The position numbers were made by a program, and so were the translations under genes. From Phyllostachys edulis (Eukaryota > Streptophyta > Magnoliopsida > Poales > Poaceae), in assembly GCA_036346405.1 (NCBI GenBank), contig CM070562.1, forward strand, positions 70,079,482 through 70,143,481: a DNA stretch of 64,000 nt, given 5' to 3'. Below, piece after piece: positions 21,531 to 33,374 of the stretch; positions within the stretch are counted from its first letter, which is position 1; every line of letters begins with the position of its first letter. The notes under the pieces are model-generated. The model searched no databases. It was not told the DNA's origin and saw only the letters and a program-made list of their open reading frames with translations.

Positions 21531-23699
21531 CTGAGCAGCCCTTCTTTATCACCTTTTTCCTCACCCAGCTCTCAACTCTCTCTTGCTCTCACCCAGTTTC
21601 TATGCTTGAAGTTTCACTAAGGAGTTCACTGGAGCCCTCCTCGTCGCCAAGGAGTTTACTGGAACTGCACCGCCTTCCACCACCTTGCCGCTGAAGAGTT
21701 CACCGGTGCACCTGCGTCGTTCACCATTCTTCTCCAATCATTTCGATATCCCTCTCTCTGTGTCCGGGTGAGTTCCTCCGTGCCTTGTCCTCTTTTGCTC
21801 TTACAACCACGTTGCGTGGTTGTATCTCTTTTACAACCACGTTGCGTAGTTGTGTTCCTCCTGTGGACCTCCTCTTTTGGACCTCCCCCTCAGGACCTCC
21901 TCCTAAGTGTCCGTTTCTATTTCAGTGTTTCTCTTTTTGTTCTAGTTTGTTTGTCTTTGGTTTTATTTGAATTCGTTGTATTTATTGGGCTCTTTTTCAC
22001 ACGTATAGATTCCGGCTCCGCTGAAGAGTTCGTGGACCCGACGACCTCTATAGAAGACCCCCAGCTCTTCATCGAAGGTAAGTCATAGACCTTTTGGTCA
22101 TGTTGAACCAAGTTTCGCAAAAATTACTTTGTTTTATATCAACGTGCATGGCTATTTGTATAAAAATGGTTTGGGAATTAGCTAATCACCTACTTGGCAG
22201 TATGACCCCTTGAAATACTTGTGTTCTACATGTTGACATGTACTCTTTGGACCACCATAGGATGGGTAACCATAGTTGGACCTCTTTGTGATAACCAACA
22301 TGGGTGCGTATCTTGCTTAAACCTGCTTAGTTATGCGTTGTCTCAATCACCTCTCTCAAGATGTTAAATTTGACTAAGAAATTATGGAATTGTGGCACGT
22401 ATTTGTCTTGGCATGTGTTGTCTTGCAAGCGTTGCCGCTGGCCTGTGTGGCCGCTAATAAAATTTGTTGCGCCATGACCATGGTGGTCATTTGGCCGGGT
22501 TGAACCCAAAATGTTTTGCTCTGGCGAGTGATCGTGTAGTAAAGGGGGTGCAGGAAGCACATTGGGATGAGGAGGTCTCGCCTGAGCACCCACTAAGGAC
22601 TTTACCTTGTAATAGTTCGATCCAGGCCATACTGTGCAACCACATGTCTAGGATGGGGTGGACCTAGCCAACTAATTGGCAATGCTTTGATTCGGTTCCG
22701 TTATGGTAGAAGTGTGGAAGGACCTAGGTTTACGCCCACACTTGGCGCAAGAGGGGGTCGGGATGGCGAAACCTTAGCGAGCGGAACCGAGTCTGGGCAA
22801 AACCTTATAAAGGCCTTGTCACGTGCTCTAGCCTGCTTACCCAAGGTAGTGAGCAGGGGCATCGACGGGTGCCAAACAAACTAGAGAATTCGTGTCTTGT
22901 GGGTAAAGTTGTACACCTCTGTAGAGGAAAGAATCTATTCGAATAGTCGTGTCCCCGGTTATAGATATGCCTGGTGATTTCACACAAGGGGTAGATCTTT
23001 CTAAAACTTGTTGGTCGTGGCTGGTTTCGAGTGGTTTGGTTCATGACCAAGGTGGTTGTGAGTGGTCTCGACCGTGACTAGGGTGGTTACGAGTGGTCTG
23101 GACAGTGACTTGGGTGGTCCTGTGCTGTTTTCAAAAGAAAACTTGTTACTTATGTGCTAATCTTTCAACTTGTGCCTTACAATCTACTTATTGTATTTCA
23201 TGTCAATATTGCTTTCTGCAAAGTAAGCATAAAGCTAACCTTGTTGAGTCTTGCATAAATATTATCTGCATTCAATTCCCTACGGCTTGCTGAGTACATT
23301 CAAAGTACTCATGGCTTGTGCCCTCTGGTTGATCAGCAGTTGATGAAGACCTCCCAGGGAGCTCCGACCTCTTCGAAGAGGAGGTCTTAGAAGACCTCCT
23401 GTGCTAGGACGTTCTCCACTTGATTGCCTGTGGGTATGTCGAGTGGCCGCCACGTGTTCTTTTGTGTTCCGCTGTGAGCTCTTTTGTTGTAGCCCTGCGT
23501 GGCAAGACCTCTGTAAAAGCTTGACCATAAGGTCTTTGTTGTTATTAGGTGTCATTTTTTTTGTCTACTTCTCCTTTAGTTTGGTTGTATGGCTGTGATC
23601 ACATCATTGTTGGCTATGCAGACTAGCTTGTTGATCGTGGGACTAACTTTGGTATGCATAGTAAGTCTCGGGGTGGTTTACCCGGGGCGTGACAAGAGA

Positions 23700-23712
23700 T
23701 GGTATTAGAGCC
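23700..23712 (+). other. C primer binding site (tRNA-iMet type)
   Basis: TGGTATTAGAGCC, one base off the canonical TGGTATCAGAGCC, lies 5 bp after the LTR end. The C-to-T change fits the deamination pattern seen across C. Confidence 0.9.
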
Positions 23713-24220
23713 ATATCGACTGTAAGACGTAACCCTAGTTAGTATGATCATTTTAGCCAAGAGTTCAAAACTTATTTTATAAATCAAACCAACAGAGTAA
23801 CTTGAGTAGCTATTCTTCTCTTATCTTACTCTATTATGTTCTCGTCTTATCTGAGTCTCTTCTCACCTCATTCTTAAATTCTTACCCTTATCCCCTCTGG
23901 AACTTTGTTTTCAAATTTAAATTGATCTCTCTCTTCTCAGTGATCTCAATAGGATCGAGCCTGCTTTAATTTGACCACCCAGATAAGTTAGGTTATAAGT
24001 GTTTTAGTAGGGTGCCTCCTCAGTTTAGTACCGTTTAGACCTCCTGGTTAAGTTTTGTTGCCTCTTGTAGCTCTCCGGCTATTTGTTCTTTGGGTTTAAC
24101 CGATCTCCCCAGCTAGGTTGTTCTATCTTTTCTCCATTGTTCTTGCTCACCCCTGTGCTTTTCCCTCTTATCTAGTGTGCTTTCTTCTTCTCATCTATTA
24201 AGCTTAGGAAGTTTGTGCAG
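23713..24220 (+). other. C leader
   Basis: About 510 bp of pyrimidine-rich untranslated leader between primer site and gag ATG. I see no gene. Its last 170 bp can be aligned by eye with the leader of F (about 59,975-60,155). Confidence 0.6.
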
Positions 24221-24360
24221 ATGGTCTAGACTCACAACTCGGCAAGTCAAGAGGCGCTAGTAGACCCCTTTTCTCAGCCACCACCACCTCCTCCAGCAGC
24301 CCCCTCAGATCAGGGTTTGGGACAATTCATGGCAGCCCAGACTCAGTTGATGAATGCTAT
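24221..24360 (+). pseudogene. C gag, N-terminal piece
   Basis: ATG at 24,221 is followed two codons later by TAG (24,227-24,229), most likely a former Gln codon. The frame then reads a Gln/Pro-rich start (PFSQPPPPPPAAPSDQGLG, AAQTQLMNA). It is cut at 24,360 by the LTR of D. The reading frame continues without shift at 48,596 once one copy of the 5-bp duplication is ignored. Confidence 0.85.
24356..24360. other. Target site duplication of D (left copy)
   Basis: GCTAT here and GCTAT at 48,591-48,595 flank D exactly outside its LTR ends. This proves that D inserted into C gag as one unit. Confidence 0.9.
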
Positions 24361-25053
24361 TGTCGACGATCGAATCGCCGATCTTATGAAAATGAAAGAG
24401 GAAAATGACACGATAATTCTTGGGAGAAAATGGGACCGCTCTTTATTGATATGAACTGGATTTACAAAGGGGGGTGCTCTTGACCCGACTAGGGACTAAT
24501 CCTAATTACACTGGATGTGAAGATTTCTATCTTGCTTGTCTCGGTTGCCTCTTGATCTGTAGAACTTGTGTTGATGTTTAAGCTTTACGCCTCTTGCCCT
24601 TTGGTCTACGTGCTTCGTGCTTAAGTAACTTAGAAGAGGTGGCGATTACTCTTGGAGGCGTCCTGGTGAAGCGTTGCATTGGTGAGGAGCTTAGTGCACG
24701 ATTAACAATGTGTTTAAGCGCTCAGCAGTTTAGTGCACGAGAGACATCAAACCGTCGTAGTTGTTGTCAATGTCTTTAGGATTATCTAACCGTGTGGTAT
24801 GAAGTATCTGACACATGCTATATTCATCGCGGTAAAAATATATCAAGGATTAGTTATAAACATCGATTCATAGCGTTTCCGGCGATTACCTAGTCGGAGA
24901 CTAGATACGAGACCTGTCAACCGAGGTACCCATATGTAACCTCTGGAATCCTTACGACCGGTGAGGTCGTTAGCCTTAGGGGAATTCGACCATGAAGACA
25001 TATGGTCTTTTATTGTGTATTAAAACAATACCGAGAGGTTTTAATCCTCGTCG
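24361..25053 (-). repeat. D 3' LTR
   Basis: Plus-strand TGTCGACGATCG (24,361) to ...CCTCGTCG (25,053), 693 bp. It is highly similar to the 5' copy at 47,892-48,590 (699 bp). Differences include CAG/CTG sites that are changed or lost in this copy, for example near 24,705-24,760. Confidence 0.9.
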
Positions 25054-25067
25054 GCTAGCCCCGAACT
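25054..25067 (-). other. D polypurine tract region
   Basis: The minus strand reads AGTTCGGGGCTAGC directly before the LTR start. E has GAAGCTGGGGGCTAGA at the same place, so this is the likely second-strand priming site. Confidence 0.7.
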
Positions 25068-25258
25068 TTAAATGAGCAGTCGTGTGAACACTTTTCCTCC
25101 AAACAAAGTGTCGTGTCGGGTAGACCTCATTTAATGTCGTGATATACGAAGTGGTCTGTGTTCACTTTAAAGTAGAGAACCTGCCTTGTGAACCTAAGAG
25201 TTTTTCGTCCGTTGGACCTTTTTTTTTATCAATCCCCATTGCAGTTAAAGACCCAAAG

Positions 25259-25266
25259 CTATAAAA
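25259..25266 (+). promoter_or_regulatory. TATA box of the D antisense gene
   Basis: CTATAAAA lies 153 bp before the ATG at 25,419 and about 200 bp inside the D 3' LTR. It points rightward, that is, antisense to D. This is a separate promoter for the accessory gene. Confidence 0.65.
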
Positions 25267-25418
25267 ACCTCCATTGCTGGGCTCTAGAGTTTTTATGCTT
25301 CCAGATCTTCTTCAAATCCTCTTCAGTTCCTTGCTAAGAAAATCTTTCCGATTTCTTATTGCCTTTCTGACCTCAAAGCCTCCTTCGACCACTACTCATC
25401 CCTTTGAGAAATTCCACT

Positions 25419-25500
25419 ATGTCGGATCAAATCACAAAGTGGATGGCTTCAGATCTGAATGAGAAGAAGCTTAGAGCGCTAGAGAAGATGGGAATGCTCC
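25419..25500 (+). pseudogene. D antisense accessory gene, start of exon 1
   Basis: ATG at 25,419 opens a frame that reads MSDQITKWMASDLNEKKL and then RALEKMGML. It is cut at 25,500 by the 5' LTR of E. The start resembles the N-terminus of plant proteins annotated as 'putative gypsy type transposon' (Pfam PF04195 family), in which a short helical start precedes the conserved domain. The conserved domain itself is missing in D, because sequence was lost at the right edge of the E insertion. Later exons resume at 39,134. Function unknown. Confidence 0.7.
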
Positions 25501-26216
25501 TGACGAGGATATAATAATCCTCATTTTACCTTTTATCTATAATTTTTATTATAGGTAAATATGGCGTCATGTGAACCCTGAGTGTACCCTTAATGTTATG
25601 AAGGAAGAACCAAATGGATGGTCGTAAGTTCTTCTCGACCACCCCCATAATCGTAAGTTATGCTACGACTATCCCATAGTCGTAAGTCTTGCTACTACTA
25701 CCTCATAATCGTAGATTCCTCTACGACTAGGTCACTCCACGACCACCTTATAATCAAATGAACACTGCGAGACAAGTGGGTCTTATTGATTAAAGGGATT
25801 CAAATAGTCATCATCGTTGTTATTCTCAGAATAATGTACGTAATACCCATTATCTACGGTATATAGTCTGTTGGCGGCGTGGAGAATTAATACCGGTAAT
25901 TACTACCAACATGCATGAATTCTGAGGAGGTGATGGCGCGCTTTACAGGATAGCTGCCGCTCCTTCACGTACTATAAAAGGCGGCAACTAGAGAAAGGGG
26001 AGAGGATCGAGCCATCGGGAATACAAGCACTATCTGTAATAATCTTAGTTTTTCCCGATTGTTGATATACACTCAATACCATACACACAGGGAGTAGGGT
26101 TGTTATTCTCTCCGGAGAAGGCCGAACACGTATAAAAATTCCGTGTCAATCTCTGCATGATTCTATTCTAGGAGACCCCGAATCAAACAATCTTTCGTAA
26201 GTTCGGTTCTAAAACA
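25501..26216 (+). repeat. E 5' LTR
   Basis: TGACGAGGATATAATAATCC at 25,501 to ...CTAAAACA at 26,216, 716 bp. TATA box CTATAAAA at 25,972-25,979. It aligns along its full length with the 3' copy, but several hairpin stems and CAG sites intact in the 3' copy are broken here. Confidence 0.9.
25972..25979 (+). promoter_or_regulatory. TATA box of the E 5' LTR
   Basis: CTATAAAA followed by GGCGGCAACTAGAG. It is conserved in the 3' LTR at 38,383-38,390 and lies 470 bp into the LTR. Confidence 0.7.
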
Positions 26217-26222
26217 AGCGGT

Positions 26223-26240
26223 TGGCGCCGACCGTGGGGA
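26223..26240 (+). other. E primer binding site
   Basis: TGGCGCCGACCGTGGGGA lies 6 bp after the LTR end. The same site recurs at 38,639-38,656 after the second LTR with one change (CATGGGGA). Confidence 0.85.
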
Positions 26241-28440
26241 TCTTCGGTAATTTCTTGTCAAACATTCTCTCTGTTTTCCAAATCTCATGCACTCATGGCG
26301 GGAGAATGGAGCGAGGAAGCTGGTTCGACTTGGCGGTCTGTGACGTCGACATGGATGCGGATTGATTCTGAACAGTGATGACTCATCCTATGGCATTCTT
26401 GCCTCAGGAGATCTTCCACAGATCCGAGGAGACAATGTCGCCCGATGGAGTTGAGGAGGATCCTTATCCCCCCTGTGATGCGTCCAAGAGAATCTACCCT
26501 CTCAAGGGCAAGGGTCAATCGACCGGGACCACACCAGTGGACTCACGACGACGACGAGTTTTACCTCGAAGTGTCCAAGTTCCCTAAGGCGGTCCGACTT
26601 GGTGAGGCAAGCTCTAGAAGCCACATGCAGGACTTCACGGCATCTGGTGATTCTCTCTCTCTGGATAACGCCCGGAGAGGCGGGATCAAGCATGCTTTTC
26701 TGCAAATTAGACCATCTCTCCTTGAGTCACACTGCCGACGGAGGCAGTTATAACGGACTTCCCTACTTGGAGGATTACTCCAAATCGCCGGATGGTGTCT
26801 CGGCGACTCCTCAAGCGGAGAGGCCTCGGCGCAAGTGAGAATCATCAGGAGGTCTTAGTCCTTCCCTCGAGATCAAGATCACTCTTCTAGAGACCGAGAT
26901 GGAGACCCTTCGAAGGTCACTGCTGCGCCCCCTCGTGGCAATGGCGGGACACCACCATTGGCGGACCGACCAGCGCCTTCATGAGCGCCGGGAAATCCTC
27001 GACATTCTCGCTTCATTGAGGCAATCTCAAGAGTCTAACATGGAAAATCTTGAGGCAATTGAAGGAAGAAGATTGAAGCTCGGAAGAATTTGCACGGGCG
27101 TATTCAATATCAATCGAGGAAGCTCGAGAGCTCCGGCACATCAATGATTTGCTCGAGAATCCAACTCAAGAGCTAGCGAGCATGAGACTCGACCTCTTAT
27201 TTGAAGAGATCGCACAAAAGGCTTGGATTACAATGAAAAAATTGGAAGCTCCTCGTCGACATCATTCAAGTAGTCGTACCCATACAACTTCTTGACTACG
27301 ATCAATCAACATATCACAGCGTAGAAATCGGTATAGCGACAAGTCGTGTCGATCTCCTACTCGAAGAAATGTCTTCAAATGGTGATGATCAACAAGCTCC
27401 TCGGAAGGTGATCGTTCACCACTCCAGACATGGAAATCTAGCAGCGAGATAAACTACGAGTATTCCTCTCGTGGGACCGAGACCTAATACAATCGGGTCA
27501 ACTTTATTCTTGGGTATCATCGAGTCGACCACGATGATATCAACCCTTCTTTTACGCAAGGAGGCGTCAAGAAGTCATTCTTGGATGTCGGGCATTCTCG
27601 CTTTGATCTCCGAAACATTATTTAGCCACCTCGTTTTCGACCGGTGAACATGGAGAAGTTTGATGGTTCCCAAAATCCCATCGAATTCCTTCAAATTTAC
27701 TACATTTGTTCGAAGCGGCGGAGGAGGAGAGCATGTGATGGCGAATTACCTTCCAAGCGTGCTCGAAGGATCGCTTTCGATCGTGGTTACTAAACCAACC
27801 ACTCGAGTCGATCTATTCTTAGCAACATCTCTGCGATCTTCTCTTGGCAAATTTCCAAGGCACATACAATGCATACAGAAAGGAGGGCGACTTACCGGAT
27901 GAGGCGAGCGACAACGAGACATTGCGCGCGATTCATCAAGCGCTTGATGGGTTAAGTAACTCAATTAGGAAGTTTCGATTCATCATCATCGGGGCTTTCA
28001 GCGAGTCCGTAGTAGAAGGATAACGAGAGGATATTGCTTTAAATCCTCCTACTTACATCGCGAACTCTTGAAATGGCGTCGATATACTCTTGCCTCTGAG
28101 GCGGTCGAGTGGAACAACACAATTGATCGTGAAGACAATCCATCTCGAGAGCCGGTGAAGTTGGTAGAAAGAAGGATAAGAAAGCAAAAAGTCCAAGAAT
28201 AAGATGAAGGGTCAAAAACCACGGTTCCAAGGAGGTATTGGTACGTGAATGATAAAGAGCCACGCACATCAAGCCACACTCAAGCGAGAGGCAAAGGTAA
28301 GCATACGATCGGAAAAATGATAAGCCTAGGTGGTGTCCTTTCCATAAAAAGGAAGGGCATGACCTTCATAGCTAGGGTCTTCCAGCGAAAGCTTGAAGAC
28401 TACTACAGCGACAAGGACCACTTCCCCCTCGGCGGGTAGG
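26235..28440 (+). pseudogene. E gag (shredded)
   Basis: The N-terminal part matches the better copy at 38,650-39,133 (ATG in ATGGGGATCTTCGG) but is frameshifted many times. The capsid core is recognisable near 27,650-27,700 (KFDGSQNPIEFLQIYY). The tail motif RKLEDYYSDKDHFP is at 28,390-28,430, just after a frameshifted zinc-binding motif; D has the same pair at 45,586-45,720. No stretch longer than about 100 codons is open. CAG and CTG are nearly absent (6 in 27,001-28,020), so some frameshifts may be sequence errors. Confidence 0.75.
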
Positions 28441-29300
28441 TCAAACAAGTGGTCATAAATCTTGGATAATGAAGAGGAGATGCCGTTCGGGATCCGCAAC
28501 ACACCATTGAACACATCTACGGGATCATCGGCATATGAATCAAAGCGGCGACTCAAAGGTCTTGAGCGAGGTAAACTCCATAGATCCTCCTCTCGTCAAT
28601 AAATTACGAAGTGGTCGGAAGTCACCATTTCTTTCGAGAAGAGTATTGCCGATCCCTTCGACTCGACAGTCGATACCCAATCGTGGTCGAACCCACCATC
28701 AACAATTGTCGGGTCAATCGAGTTTTGGTTGATGGTGGAAGCTCGTTAAATATTTTATTCTGAGTGCCCTGGATGACATGCAAGTACCGGGACCAAAGTA
28801 AGGCCGATGCGATACTCTTTCCATGGGATTGTCAGGGATCTTGACCAAACCAATTGGTCAAGTTTCTCTTCCTTTAACATTTGGTTCACCAAGTAATTTG
28901 GGACAAAGAAAATCTCCTTTGATGTGGTCGATTTCGTCTGACATATAACGCCATACTCGGACGACCAACTTTGGCAAAATTCCTAATGGCTACTCATTAT
29001 GGATATCAATGTATTAAGATGCGAGTCCCAAAGGAGTAATTACAATCCATTGTGACAAGAAGATGGCGCATACTGCGACCATCGATCCTTGAGATGGTAG
29101 GACAAATACCAACTCGAGAAGAAAGTCGACCTTCGACTAGCAAGTTGAAGCCTAAAAACTACACCAAAAGCGAACGACAAAGTCAAAGAGGTTCCTCACG
29201 GGCCTTGAGGAGCCCTCGAAGGCTGATTACGCATCGAGGATACTTCCAACCCCAAATAGGAAGGCGCCCTCATCACCTTCCTCCGAGCTAACTTGCAGAT
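28441..29300 (+). pseudogene. E protease and linker
   Basis: The protease site reads LVDGGSSLNILF near 28,725-28,762 in one short frame. A linker with an SAYNGILGRPALAKF-like motif is readable in pieces near 28,940-28,985, as in D at 45,010-45,060. The gene is broken into frames of 60-80 codons. Family assignment rests on the matched order with D. Confidence 0.7.
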
Positions 29301-30060
29301 GTATTAGCGTGGCAAGCATCCGACATGCGGAGTCCCGGGGAGGTGATCGAGCATGAGCTAGCCTTACGGCACGACAAAGTACCGTAAAACAAAAATTGCG
29401 GAGATTTGCCCCTGATCGGCGAGATGCTATTAAATCGAAGTGGATAAGCTACTTAAGCGGGCTTTATAAGAGGTCAACCATCGAGAATGGTTGGCTAACC
29501 TGTAATGGTTAGAAAGTCAAGCGGCAAATGGCGTATGTGCGTGAACTTCTTGATCTTAATAAAGCTTGTCCAAAAGACGATTTTCCTTTACCTCGTGTCG
29601 ATCGGTTGGTTGACTCTCTGCGGGTTGTGAAATGTTAAGTTTTTAGATGCATATTGCGGATATCACCAGTTAATATGTGTCTAGAGCGATGAAGAAAAGA
29701 CGCATTTATTACACCATTTGGTATATTTTGCTATGTCAAAATGCCATTTGGTCTAAAAAATACCGGCGCTTCTTTTCAGCGCTTGATCACGAGCAACTTT
29801 TCATCTCAATTAGGCGAAATCTAGAAGCCTATGTTGATGACTTAGTTGTCAAAAGCATCAAGAAACTTAATCATATTACCGACCTACAAGAAACATTCGA
29901 CAATCTCGAAAACATCGCTTAAAACTTAATCACGAGAAGTGTGTGTTTGGAATCTCTTGAAATTGCTTGGATTCCTAGTATCTATACGAGGAATTGAAGC
30001 GAATCCCAAAAGATAAAAGCCATTTTACAAATCGCCCTCAACTACGGAAAGAAGTCGAAA
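29301..30060 (+). pseudogene. E reverse transcriptase
   Basis: Pieces of a Tat RT: LNKACPKDDFPLPRVD in shifted frames near 29,555-29,605, then the catalytic YVDD (29,830-29,841) inside LEAYVDDLVVKS. DLQETFDNLENI follows. Between these, 29,640-29,820 is frameshifted. RT copies the element RNA; this one cannot be made whole from the sequence shown. Confidence 0.75.
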
Positions 30061-31080
30061 CTCTTTGGGTGCATGGCGGCTCTAAGTCGTTTCATCGCAC
30101 GATTGGGAGAAAAGGGACTACCTTTCTTTAAACTTCTAAGGAGACACGAAAGTTTTGAGTGGTCGAATGAGGCAAGCGCTGCCTTTGAGGATGTCAAGAG
30201 GTACCTTCGAGTGCTCCTATTACGGTCTCTCAGGGCGGAAGAAATGCTCTTGGTTTACCTAGGCGCCACGCCACAAGCGATCGGTAGCGATCTTGGTTGT
30301 AGAGCGTGAAAATGTACAACGACCGGTTTACTCGTAAGTGAAGTTTTACGGACCTAAGGGCGTTACCCTCGGGTCAAAAGCTTCGTATGCCCTCCTCATG
30401 TCTTGAGAAGCTGCGGCATTATTTTGGCGCACAAACTAGGTCTGTCTTGTCCGAGTTTCCCTTGGGAGCGATCCTCGAGAATAGGGAAGCGGCGGGGCGC
30501 ATGGCAAAATGGTCGGTCGAACTTGGGGAGTTCGACATCCATTCGTGTCGACGGCCGTTAAATCCCAGATCTTGGCGGACTTTGTCGCCGAATGGACAAA
30601 TCTGAACACATTGGGATCCCTAATCTGATTCCCCCGACCCGATGGGCGATGTACTTTGACGGTCGCTTACTTTAAGTGGCTCGGGTCTGGGGTGGTCTGG
30701 TATCTCCTCTGGAGAGACCTTAAAGTATGCCATACAATTAAACTTTCAGGCCACTAATAATGTGGCGAGAATCTGAAGGTTTGCTAGGCGGTATCTGAGC
30801 AATGAAAGCGCTCTCGATTCGCCGACTACTCGTGAGAGGAGACTCTCAACTAGTCGTGAATCAAGTCGGTAAAAAGTACCGGTGCTCTAACCCGACAATG
30901 TCTCGGTACTTATCGAATCGTAAGCTAGAAAAGCATTTTTAGGTTTGAGGCACAATTCATCCTCGAAAGGATAATTTCCTCATGGACCGACTTGCTCGAA
31001 TAGCTTCTTCGGATCTGAAGTACCAAAGGAGTCTTCTTGGAACAACTCGAAGCCTTCTCAGTCGAAGAGCGAGACACCTC
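30061..31080 (+). pseudogene. E RNase H and second RNase H
   Basis: The open piece 30,073-30,309 gives the RT thumb/connection (MAALSRFIARLGEKGLPFF, SFEWSNEA), matching D at 43,800-43,870. The frame then shifts repeatedly. RNase H residues are visible near 30,480-30,600 (NREAAGRMAKWSVELGEFD). The second RNase H can be traced by homology with T1: MYFDG near 30,650, a Glu region near 30,760 and VRGDSQLVVNQV near 30,830-30,870. Homologous bases in T1 have CAG where E has CGG, CGA or a gap. Confidence 0.75.
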
Positions 31081-32314
31081 CTATTGAGGCGACCTCTCTA
31101 GAATACGAGGATACATGGATGGCGCCCATCTATGATTATCTTGAAGGGTTACATGCGAAAGGCGATCTCGAGGCGGATCGCTTATCGAAAAGCCAAAATG
31201 TATACTTTGGTGAAGGAGTTCTCTATAAGCGAGGTACTCAAGGGGTGCTCATGCGATGCATTCCGCAGAGCGAAGGATTAACACTCCTTCACGACATACA
31301 TGGTGGCATTTGTGGAAATCATGCTTCCTCTGAGCGTTGGTCGGCAAGGCTTTTCGACAAGGTTTTCTTCGCCAACACCCTATACGATGCTAAAGAGTTG
31401 GTTAAAAAGTGTGTCGATGCGGTTTCATAGCGAGAAATACACCAACCGGCTCGGGCATTACAAACAATACCTCTATCTTGGCCTTTTGCCTTTGGGGTCT
31501 TGATATCACGGGACCGTTTCCTAAAGCTCCGGGAGGTTTGAGTTCCTTTTGTGGCTATTGATCGTTCACAAAATGGATTGAAGCGAACACGTATTTGGGA
31601 TAACAACGAAGCGACAAAGCGGTTTATGATGAGATCGTAATTACTCGATTTGGAGTACCAAGTCGAATAATTACGAGATAATAGTAAGCAATTTTCGGCG
31701 CAAAATTTCAGGAATTTTGCGACGAGTTGGGTACCAAGTTATGTTATGCTACGTGGCCCATCCCGAGTAATGGGCGGTCGAGCATGCAAGCGGCCAAATA
31801 ATGAGAGGAATTAAAACTCGAGTCTTGACCGGCTCATCAAGCGCTCGGGGCTTGGGTACAAAATTACCCTCGTATTATGGGCGATTCGTACAACTACCGA
31901 TCAGACTCTGGGAGAAACACCTTTCTTTTTAGTCTTGGTCTTTGAAGCTATGCTTCCTCGGAACTAAAGATCGGTCAACACAGTCGAAACATTCACGGAC
32001 TCCAACCAGAACAAATTGACGAGATGATATTAATCTACTTGAAGAAAGGAGAAACCGAGCCCTAATTCGTTCGGCAATCTACCAACAAGCCTGCGAAGAT
32101 ACTACGATCGAAGGTTCAACCTCATGACCTTCTTGTAGGTGACTTAGTATTGAGGCTTTGCCAATCAAGTCTAATCGGAACAAACTTTCTCCCAAGTGGG
32201 AAGGTCCTTACGATGGTCGAAGTTACTCGTCGAGTCGTGACGATTGGCAATGGAAGGCGGCGGAGTTCTCTCAATTCTTGGAACATTGACCCGATTCGCA
32301 AGTTCTATGTGTAA
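31081..32314 (+). pseudogene. E integrase
   Basis: The piece 31,119-31,430 contains the linker (PIYDYLEG), VLYKRGTQGVLM and the HDIHGG His motif of the zinc-binding module, with AKELVKKCVDAV where the Cys pair should be. Core and C-terminal domains follow in many frames: FTKWIEA near 31,565, ITRFGVP near 31,640, WEGPYDG near 32,200 and the end RKFYV-TAA at about 32,314. Domain order equals that of D. It is not functional as read. Confidence 0.75.
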
Positions 32315-33374
32315 CCGACCATTAGGACAATAAAGAATCGGGTTTTTCTATCTCTATTGTCTTACTTTTGAGTAGTGCTTTCATTATTTTTCGACTATGT
32401 TTTAAACACCAGTTTTCTTTACCTTTGGTCAAGGCGATAACATCACCTAGTCGAAGCCTCTCCTCTCTGCATGTGGTCACGCCCACTAGAAGGAGTTTCT
32501 AGTGTCGACTCGTTACTGCTTTTATGGCCAACACAAAGAACTCGGGTTTTATTTAGTCGAAATATTTTTGAAGGCCAACTCTTTTCACCTTAGTTTATTT
32601 CTTGATTAATTTGAAAAATACTCTAAGAAAGCGCACTTTCTCAGATTTGCTTAGTCTTGGGTGTACTCGTTTCATCTCAAGCTGGTGGGAGGAAGAGACA
32701 CATCTAGTCGAAGCCTCTCCTCTCTGCATGTGGTCACCGCCTTGGAAGGAGCTTCTAGCTTTGTTCGGTTTCCTACTCTTGCTACCGGGATAGACTTATC
32801 GAGTCCACTTGGGAGAAGGACAGTAAATATTTTAAAGTCCTCTAGGCGTTTGCTTAACTCAAGTTGCCGTTCTCGATTTGATTAAACTAGTCGGAGATGT
32901 TAACATTACCTAGTCGAAGCCTCTCTCTCTCTGCGTGGTCACGCCCACTAGAAGGAACTTCCTAGTGTCAACTCGTTACCACCCTTTACCGATTGCATGA
33001 CAATTGAGACCCAAAAACTACAAGTTAAACAAACCTCTCTTTTGAGAAACCCTTTCTCTGAGACTATTTACTTAGTTTGTCTAAACAAACTCGACAAATA
33101 GTCGAGGGCTAGAATAATTTGATTTCAATTCTTAGTCTTTATTTAGTTAATTATCTTTTGAGTTACTAACTACTCGACAAGATGATTTGCGAGAGACAAA
33201 ACTATTTACTTAGTTTTCACAAACTAAGCAAATAGTCAAGGGCTAGGATAAAGTCATCACATTTGACTTCATTTCTTAGTCTTTAAATTAGTTAATTATC
33301 TTTTGAGTTACTAACTACTCGACAAGATGATTTGCGAGGAACAAGATGGATTACATCAACAAAAGACTTTTTTC
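32315..33374 (+). repeat. E 3' spacer with repeated units
   Basis: Three copies of the CCTAGTCGAAGCCTCTCC block start near 32,446, 32,702 and 32,909. There is also a duplicated AAACTAAGCAAATAGTCGAGGGCTAG-type segment (near 33,080-33,120 and 33,220-33,245) and TTGAGTTACTAACTACTCGA twice (near 33,155 and 33,305). No gene is seen. Confidence 0.65.

Larger units (their letters stand above)
20455..23694 (+). repeat. C 5' LTR
   Basis: TGTAACATCCCAAG at 20,455 to ...GGGGCGTGACA at 23,694 (3,240 bp), followed 5 bp later by the primer site. The 3' copy at 53,027-56,016 is highly similar. The LTR holds a G-box-rich repeat region, a TATA box, and exon-like segments flanked by splice signals. The small frames inside are not genes. 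Confidence 0.9.
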